Part shown: piece by piece, positions 56,136-64,000 of the stretch | Position numbering within the stretch: the first letter of the stretch is position 1 | Layout of the letters: each line of letters begins with the position of its first letter | Source: Suillus spraguei | Lineage: Eukaryota > Basidiomycota > Agaricomycetes > Boletales > Suillaceae | Assembly (NCBI GenBank): GCA_016800925.1 | Contig: JABCPU010000014.1 | Span: 1-64,000, forward strand | DNA: 64,000 nucleotides | Direction of reading: 5' to 3' | Translations under genes and position numbers: made by a program | The notes under the pieces: model-generated | The model's input: only the letters and a program-made list of their open reading frames with translations | What the model was told of the DNA's origin: nothing | The model's database searches: none

Positions 56136-57081
56136 TGTAAAGATTCAACCTAGCTTGGGCTGTAGATAAACCACTGCCTAAACTAGTATGTTAGTCTTGC
56201 GCTCCATCTAGTCTGCTTCACTTGTAAGAACAAGAGCGTTCGACCCTAAAGGGGGATGCCTATTAGTATGGTCAAGTTCGAGCCTAACTTATGTGCGAAA
56301 CAAGTGTCGTGGTCAGCGTAAGTTGCTGCAGTCAGCGATGATACCACCGGAACTAGCGTCGTGCGTAGCAGTGCTACCGTCGTCGAGATAAAGTCAGTAA
56401 CAGTTGTGTTGAGCAGTGGTCTCTGTGGTAGCGGCAAGGTTGCGAGCAGTGCAATGAAACAGTAAAGAAGTCCACGGTACTTTCAGTGGTAAAGTAGGGA
56501 GTGTGAGAAGTTCAGTCAAAATAACAATCAAAAGTCCAGCAGTATGCCAGTGGTAACAGAGAATGAGCTGATGTATTAACGAGCGATAAGGAAACTTTAA
56601 AGACTATGTCCACTACTGGGTTGATCCAGAGCTAGACAATAATCCTGACCTATAGTACATGCAATGGTGTAAAATCAGGTACTGTATCGTGCGGGGTACG
56701 TAGTGCTTATATCCTAATTTGTATGTACTTGGAATACTCTAGGTGAGATCAGTAGCGCTGGAGTGTAGTAACCACCATAAGTAAACATAGCGCGAGGTGC
56801 TGCAGCATGAGGCAACATGTAATAATGCTTGCCATGGAATCAGTGATAACGAACAGAAAACAAACTACGCACCAAATGGAGCTATGCGGACGTGGCAAGG
56901 ACATGGAAGGACATCGGTTCGTGGAACGAGGTGCGGCAGTTGGTACGGTGTGTGGTAAGCGTGGAATGCTGCCAGTACTGCTAAAGGGGTAAGACGGCCA
57001 TGGACAAGTGGTATCTCCTGTAGACATGAGACGAGTGTCAAAATATGGGGTTTTAAGCCCAGTGCCAATATGTTCGTTACA
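56136..57081 (-). repeat. Solo LTR, family A copy 2 (in the DUF6532-like gene)
   Basis: 946 bp, reverse orientation relative to copy 1 (TGTAAAG...GTTCGTTACA on the plus strand). Flanked by GCAG (56132-56135) and GCGG (57082-57085), a 4-bp duplication with one change. Removing it joins TSHSIA to AIKQNRN in frame. Confidence 0.88.
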
Positions 57082-57678
57082 GCGGCCATTAAACAGAATC
57101 GTAACCTGGCTGAATGTCTCAAGGATGGGTCATGTTTCATTTTCAAGGTGCGTTACCAATCCTAACTTCACCCATTGTTGCTCGATGTCTGACTCACAGA
57201 GTAACAAGACTGGGAGAAGAGATGTGGGATTTACAAGACTGGATTAATACAGTCCGCAGTGAATGACATGTGGTTTGCAAACTGCAATGACGAGGGTGTG
57301 ATTCACAGTAAATATTTTGACCCGTTTCCAGTCGAAACTCTTGTGCTTATACTCACAGTGGTGAGTGTCTTCCAGGAATCTGATGTCTATGCTGCAGCTG
57401 ACTCCTGCGTTCTAACAGATTGAATGTTGCATCAACAGATGGATAACCAGGGTGAAGGAAGACATAAAATTCTCAATCAGCGACTTATTCTCCAATCTAC
57501 CTTGTTCATCTCAATTCCTTACAGCAGTTTGATGAGCGCACATCTGCCTATAAACTGCTAGGTAGAATCAGTGGTGATATCCTTGACATTGCTTGGTATG
57601 TGCCTGCCCACTTGCATTGATCGTCCTCTGAACTGATGTGGATGGCAAGGCTCCATGCTGGTGTGGACTCACTGGCTG

Positions 57679-58154
57679 CGTGTCACAACCCACAAATGAA
57701 TTAATGCAAGGGCAGAGACTAGGACTCAAACTAAGGTTATCACAAGAAGAGAGAGGAGCAAGGACGTCTTGGATTGCTACAGTTGTAGATACAAGAGGTT
57801 TGAACTAAAGAACTACTACAGCAAAACTAGCTAACTATATACACATATTGAAACTGAGATGTAAACTGAGTTTGAAACTACTAGCCAATCATAAAATAGA
57901 AATGAGAATCGTACAATGTGATAGTTGTGAGATTGTTATGACATCATATTCTAGAAGATTCTAAGATCATGTGATACTATCTTATCTTATCTTATCCAAT
58001 AGCATCATAAAAGATCTCTTCATCTTCATCAGGAAGTTCAGTTATAGAAGCGATATGGGGATTTCGATAGGATTTGGGTTTGTCTTAGCGCTAGGTTTAG
58101 ATGCTTTAGGGAAATTGAGAAAAGAGTAATGATTTGTATTTGGAATTCATGACA
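57679..58154. repeat. Solo LTR, family D, with perfect 5-bp duplication
   Basis: 476 bp starting TGTCACAACCCAC and ending AATTCATGACA. CTGCG flanks both sides (57674-57678 and 58155-58159). Its removal restores the host reading frame. The family is distinct from A and from the chromovirus LTR. Confidence 0.8.
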
Positions 58155-58437
58155 CTGCGCAGGCAACACCCATCGGCTTCATGGATGATATATTCGATGA
58201 TGCAATTCAAGAGTATGAAGCCGAGGCTAGAGATGCACGAGAGCTTGAGGGGGCTGTGGAGGTGTAGAAGTTAGTAATGTTTGACCTTTCAGGAGGCTGC
58301 TGCTGGATGTAGGACTGGATGTAGTGCTGTCTGCTGTCTGCTGTCTGCTATGCTCTAATTTTACTCAGTTTTGTTAATCTCAGCCAGTGGCATGGATTGG
58401 TTGTTGTAGCTAGCTGTTGCACTGTGTAACTGCCTTC

Positions 58438-59142
58438 CATTTCCGTCCGTCCACAGATCCTGTCCGGACCACCCATCCGAATGTGCTCACTTCTCGCACC
58501 TTAACTCCTTGTGTATATCTGCATCTATCTCCTTTGTCATTCCTCCTGTTTCCAGTATTCCGGCTGTGTATATTTCTGTCCTGTGTCACTGATCCATTAC
58601 CTATGTTCATTTCCAATTCATGCTTACTGATCCGCTGTGCATTAACTAATAGACTTCCATTACACTTCATACATAGCCCTCGGTCCCGGACTTGTTGATT
58701 ATCCGTCTTAGATACTTACAGTATATAAACCACTTGTAGATCTCCGTAGAACCTTAGTTCGAATATCATCTTAGATTCTGCTCATTCTGCTTCCTCCGGA
58801 CTTAAGCCACTTTCTGCTCTAAGTCATCTTCCGAGACTTGGGATTGATTCCTATAGTCTATATCTCCGACTCTATCTTTGGATAGTCTATCTCTGTTAGT
58901 TTCTAGTTAGGAACTTGTTCTGAAGCTAGTCTTAATCTTTGTTCTATTCTACGTTCCGGATAACCTTCGGACGTATCATATCCGATACCTTTGGACGTCC
59001 GGATCCGTCACGCAACTCCTTCTGGATCTTCAGACGTATAACTTCTCCCTGAAATAAGAGGCATTACTCGGGAAAGGGGCACAGTGCACGAACTGAGGCC
59101 AAAGCCCTTCGGATCTCTCTACCTTTGAGTATGGTCTTAACA
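58438..59142 (+). repeat. Truncated chromovirus LTR
   Basis: Matches the chromovirus LTRs from about base 70 to the end (GGTCTTAACA at 59133-59142). The first ~70 bases and any internal region are missing. Confidence 0.88.
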
Positions 59143-60048
59143 GGCCTGACTTTTGTCTTCAGCCTCTAATATGTATTACCTCCCATTTGTGATAGGAAAG
59201 TTACTACCTCCTTGCGCTCTAATCCATCTTTAGGGATGACCACATGAATATCGGTATTTCTTGTGACAAGCAGCTACTCCAGTACATCAACATATAACTT
59301 GTCCAGAAGCATGCATATAGCTCCCTATAATATCACTTCTTCATCTTGTAGGCTCCCAATTTCTGTGTCTGCACCAGATTCAACAGCATTATTTGTACAG
59401 GTTCAGAATCCCCTCATCACTACTCAAATCCAACACTACCAATCCCACAAGTGACACAAGGTTCATCTTATGTAGCATTCTCCACGCCAATATAAACATC
59501 CTAGTTACGGATGTGACTTGCACATCAAATGACACTTTAAATATCCTTCCCTGCCAGATCTTACCGCAGAATTAGAAACATACAAGATACGTAACAAAAA
59601 TATCCCACCTAAATATGCTAGATGTCCACGGGAGTATGCGCATTTTTGGTGCAATGTCTATGTACAGACATAAAAACTTAATTCTTTGATGGTTCAATAG
59701 ACTGAATTCTAAGGTACAACATCTGCTAGTTTTTTTTAGAGACTCAATGTGTTGAGTTCAGTGGAGAGTTACTGCACAGAAAAGTGCATTTTCCCCAACC
59801 AAGTCACACGTCTGCCGCAATGTCTATTTGCACTCCGCAGTGTCTCATACAGTGTCGTGCATTCAACATTGGGGACTTAGTTAGAGGCAATGACACTCAA
59901 AACAATCTGCATGAAGCAGCAGAAATGTGCAATCAATAACTGTCACATCTGGAGCATATTTCTTTTATTGCAGATGATCCTGACAAGTATGTAGCTGTGG
60001 AGAAATTTGTTTTAGTATTCTCTCATCATATATAATCATCATACTGTT
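59143..60048. other. Degenerate repeat, otherwise nothing recognised
   Basis: 59239-59360 shows broken similarity to 30758-30880 (shared ACCACATGAAT and AGCTACTCCAG, then CATATA...CTTCATC), so the two share an ancestor with the unrecognised minus-strand gene at 30.4-32.3 kb. The rest has no supported feature. Confidence 0.4.
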
Positions 60049-60998
60049 GTAACGAACATATTGGCACTGGGCTTAAAACCCTATCTTTTGACACTCATCT
60101 CACGTCTATAGGAGTTACCACTTGTCCATGGCCGTCTTACCCCTTTAGCACTTCTGGCAGCACCCCATGCTTACCGCACACCGTACCAACTGCCACACCT
60201 CGTTCCACATACCGATGTCCTCCCATGTCCTTGCCGCATCCGCATAGCTCCATTTGGTGTGTTGTTTGTTTTATGTTCATTATCACTGATTCCATGGCAA
60301 GTCTTATTACATGTTGCCTCGTGCTGCAGCGCCTCACGCTATGTTTACATATGGCGGTTACTACACTCGAGTGCTACTGATCTCGCCTAGAGTATTCCGA
60401 GTACATACAATTTAGGATATAAACACCACGTACCCCACACAATACAGTACCTGATTTTACCCCATTGCACATACTATAGGTCAGGATTATTGTCTAGCTC
60501 TGGATCTACCCAGTAGTAGACTTAGTCTTTAAAGTTCCTTATCACTCATTAATCAATCACGCTCGTTCTCCGTTACTGCTGGACTTTCGAGTGTTATTTT
60601 GACTGAACTTCTCACACACCACTACTTTACCGCTGAAAGTACCACAGCCTTCTTTACTGTTTCTTTGCACCACTCACAACCTTACCGCTACTGCTGATAT
60701 CACTGCTCAACATCGCTCACTCAACGCAACTGTTACTGACTATATCTCAACCATGGTAGCACCGCTACATATGATGCTAGTTCTGGTGGCATCATCGCTG
60801 ACTGTGGCAACTTACCCCTGACTATGACACTACATTCGCACATAAGTTTGACTTGAACTTGACCATACTAATAGGCATCCCCCTTTAGGGTCGAACGCTC
60901 TTGTTTTCACAAGTGAAGCAGACTAGATGGAGCGCAAGACTCACATACTAACTTAGGAGGTAGTTTATCTACAGCCCAGGTTAGGTTGTATCTTTACA
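60049..60998 (+). repeat. Solo LTR, family A copy 3
   Basis: 950 bp, same orientation as copy 1, starting TGTAACGAACATATTGG and ending TATCTTTACA. Flanks CTGT and CCAT do not match, so the target duplication is lost. Confidence 0.88.
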
Positions 60999-61279
60999 CC
61001 ATATTCCAGAATTTTATGTGGTGATCTGACCTTTAGAGCTTAGCCTCCAGCACTAATAAGTCGGCCACAGGACAAGATTTACTTCAAATTTCTTCAAAAA
61101 AATATGGAACTGTGCATTATGTTAGGGGAAACCCACACACAACATTTTTGTGCACGATTGCGTGTGCTAGAGTTGATGCGCAGACTCTTGGGACATGGAC
61201 TCGTGGGACCATCTAGTATGCCAAGGACGAGGCTGTAACAAAGACTATGTCCTTCCTCCACAGCTCATACTGTCATATT
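60999..61279. other. Flank of the large inverted repeat
   Basis: Short stretch between the LTR and the left arm; no feature seen. Confidence 0.5.
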
Positions 61280-63895
61280 GATATATCCAAACTGGCTTAT
61301 TAGCCAAAAACCCCCATATATCTTTCAGTTTAACTATCCACTGTCCAGGTTGATGTATCCTTGGTGAATCCCAGGTACACATCATTCCCAGCATATTTTC
61401 GCATTTTTGGCCACCTACACCTCCCCACAATATTCTCACACTTCATAGCTCCGCATTTTGGGCCACCTACTGTGGGAATTTCCCCACAACACCAAAAACA
61501 TCGCCCACTTTGGGAATCTCCACAATATCAATTGTTCTCACACCCTCCCCACCTTACTGCAGCTTCACCACTACACCACAATGAGTTCCACCCTATATCT
61601 AAGTAGTATTTTGGTATAAATATGTATAATATAGTATAATAGACCGCTTTTTTGTTTATTTGTATTTGTATTTCTCCTCCTCCTCCAGGGGCCATTCAAA
61701 GTAGGTTAGGGTATAGAACACTTTCGCACTTTTGCCCCTTTAATAGGGAAGTGTTCTATGATATTCAGACCATGTTTAAGAGTATATACAAAGAAATTCC
61801 CATCTTTATTTGACCCCCTGAAGCGTCCTACATCAATAGATATAGCATATATACAGGAAAATACAAAATATGTTCTCATGTGTTAATCTATAGGTACAGA
61901 GCCTTTGAAATATGATTCCCAGCATTTATCCAACATTATGAACAATGTATCAGGAGCTCAGAACCACAGTATAAGACCTTGTTGTGTAGTGCATCCCCCC
62001 TCTCCTGATGATTTACCTGCTGTAATTTTTTTTCCTGTAGGACCGAACCTCAAGGAGGGTGTGCGGTCCATTCCTATGCATATTTAGAGCATATTTATCA
62101 GCTAGATATTCCAGGAAACCTATAGGATCCTTCTACAGGAACAATAACTTGACAGATTCACATTTTCATATGTTCGAGGTGCTTTACCATCCATTCCTAG
62201 ATGAATTATCCAGGCTATACATAGACTATCAGTAATACATGTATATCTATTTCTCATGCTAAGGATCAGCCAGATATAGGGCGGAAATTTGAGATCTGAT
62301 GTAAAGGAGGTATTTCTACTGATTAGAAGCCCATATTGTAATCAAGAATGTTATCAGTGAGCAGACACCTGGGATGCCTTTCATATATATCCATAATGAT
62401 AGCCTTAAATCCTGAGAGAGATCGATCAAGGATTGAGTGAATGACAAGCAAAATAACATATGTGTAAATAGTGACAATTGACATCTGTTCACACAAAGTC
62501 ACATTTATATATGATACAGGTCGAAGAGTTCATTAAAGTGTGTGGGATAGATGTTAGACTACCTAAGGAACCCATACTGCACACTGCCCTGAGGGTAGAG
62601 GGTGGGTGGAAGAGATGTAATGTAAAGTCAGTTGACATAGCATTAAAGTCCGACAACTACTTAACTGACCATTTTCGATGTTTTGGGCATTTGGAGTTTC
62701 CCACACTCAATTTCTTATCTATTTCATTTCCCCAGTTCTCAATGCTGGATATATGTTTCTGTAAATTTCGCCCTAGGATACTAAATATATGTGAAATGTA
62801 CTGGAGGTGTCTGACCATTAAATATCGATAATTTGAAGGCATAGGCCCTTATCAGTAGAAATAGCAAGTATATGCACTAGCTCACAACTCCGGACTGTTC
62901 TAAGCTGATCCTAGTTATAAAAAGCAGGTATATGTGCTATTATAATGATATATAAACAGGTATGACTATTAATGCAAGAGTAGAGTAGTCAGAAACATCA
63001 AACTTGTGAAACATGTGATTTATCAAGTTATTGTTCCTGTAGAAGGATCCTATAGGTTTCCTGGAATATCTAGCTGATAAATATGCTCTAAATATGCATA
63101 GGAATGGACCGCACACCCTCCTTGAGGTTCGGTCCTACAGGAAAAAAAATTACAGCAGGTAAATCATCAGGAGAGGGGGGATGCACTACACAACAAGGTC
63201 TTATACTGTGGTTCTGAGCTCCTGATACATTGTTCATAATGTTGGATAAATGCTGGGAATCATATTTCAAAGGCTCTGTACCTATAGATTAACACATGAG
63301 AACATATTTTGTATTTTCCTGTATATATGCTATATCTATTGATGTAGGACGCTTCAGGGGGTCAAATAAAGATGGGAATTTCTTTGTATATACTCTTAAA
63401 CATGGTCTGAATATCATAGAACACTTCCCTATTAAAGGGGCAAAAGTGCGAAAGTGTTCTATACCCTAACCTACTTTGAATGGCCCCTGGAGGAGGAGGA
63501 GAAATACAAATACAAATAAACAAAAAAGCGGTCTATTATACTATATTATACATATTTATACCAAAATACTACTTAGATATAGGGTGGAACTCATTGTGGT
63601 GTAGTGGTGAAGCTGCAGTAAGGTGGGGAGGGTGTGAGAACAATTGATATTGTGGAGATTCCCAAAGTGGGCGATGTTTTTGGTGTTGTGGGGAAATTCC
63701 CACAGTAGGTGGCCCAAAATGCGGAGCTATGAAGTGTGAGAATATTGTGGGGAGGTGTAGGTGGCCAAAAATGCGAAAATATGCTGGGAATGATGTGTAC
63801 CTGGGATTCACCAAGGATACATCAACCTGGACAGTGGATAGTTAAACTGAAAGATATATGGGGGTTTTTGGCTAATAAGCCAGTTTGGATATATC
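61280..63895. repeat. Large inverted repeat, two 873-bp arms and 870-bp spacer
   Basis: Left arm 61280-62152 and right arm 63023-63895 are reverse complements of equal length with no difference seen in the stretches compared. Open frames at 61361-61606 (+) and 63569-63814 (-), and at 61905-62087 (+) and 63088-63270 (-), translate identically. The outer flanks are not complementary and no clear target duplication is seen. The spacer 62153-63022 has an open frame at 62478-62831 with no known motif. Possible foldback DNA element, inverted duplication, or assembly artefact. Confidence 0.85.
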
Positions 63896-64000
63896 CTTCC
63901 CCCACCTACAGGTGTCCTCCACATCAACACCACACACACGGAAGCCTAACAAAATATCTTACATGGTATGTCAGTCTACACAGCAGTGAATGTACCTATG
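63896..64000. other. Window end, nothing recognised
   Basis: About 100 bases outside the right arm with no feature. Confidence 0.5.

Larger units (their letters stand above)
54912..58266 (+). pseudogene. DUF6532-like gene interrupted by two solo LTRs
   Basis: Resembles a basidiomycete family often found with transposons; function unknown. A plausible start is ATG at 54912 (MATKAGSKKPAKMS). A middle segment with acidic and serine-rich stretches leads to the conserved domain: KDLLVIAISIYCCLIVTRKP and ETKLAKEAW (about 55810-55920), then LTPPFVKM and TSHSIA just before LTR copy 2. After that LTR the protein resumes as IKQNRNLAECLKDGSCFIFK (57085), then DEGVIHSKYFDPFPVETLVL (57290). A second LTR at 57679-58154 splits VDSLAA from QATPIGFMDD, and the C-terminus ends LEGAVEV with stop at 58264-58266. 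TGA near 55918 (after KEAW) and other stops show decay besides the insertions. Confidence 0.65.

Overview
The window is nuclear DNA from a filamentous basidiomycete, most likely an Agaricomycete and plausibly Boletales. The evidence is short GT-AG introns of about 45-60 nt, fungal housekeeping genes (ZPR1, MAK16, DBP7, a POP3-like RNase P subunit, a Mus7/MMS22-family gene), a NACHT receptor, WD40-TPR-HET proteins, and Plavaka, Helitron and chromovirus elements. The order-level call is inference.

Layout. 1-1175: a tandem array of about 146-bp units derived from a tRNA-Leu. 2.1-25.4 kb is the genic half: MFS transporter (+), LYC1-like acetyltransferase (+), POP3-like RNase P/MRP subunit (-), a NACHT/NLR protein with about 60 nine-residue WLQT repeats (+), DBP7 RNA helicase (-), ZPR1 (+), MAK16 (+) and a Mus7/MMS22-family repair gene (-). 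All six genes from MFS to ZPR1 carry apparent single-base frameshifts, many at homopolymers, whereas MAK16 and most of the MMS22 gene read cleanly. Either this stretch is poorly polished sequence or it is a decayed haplotype.

25.4-64 kb is transposon territory. It holds a 694-bp MITE-like element with 44-bp inverted repeats; a WD40-TPR pseudogene with one exon inverted in place; a complete Ty3 chromovirus with six in-frame TGA codons, explained as CGA>TGA, and an intact antisense spliced ORF with a zinc-cluster-like motif; an orphan Helitron helicase; an SDR relic; a WD40-TPR-HET pseudogene cut in a coding exon by a 1.6-kb Tc1/mariner element; a Plavaka transposase cut by a solo LTR; a DUF6532-like gene cut by two solo LTRs; and, at the right end, an inverted repeat with two 873-bp arms.

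The NLR and HET genes are fungal non-self-recognition families, so the window joins a conserved gene block to an immune-gene and transposon block. The two strongest candidates for undescribed biology are the WLQT nonapeptide array in the NLR and the intact antisense gene inside an otherwise dead retrotransposon. All boundaries and family names here come from reading the sequence; no searches were run.
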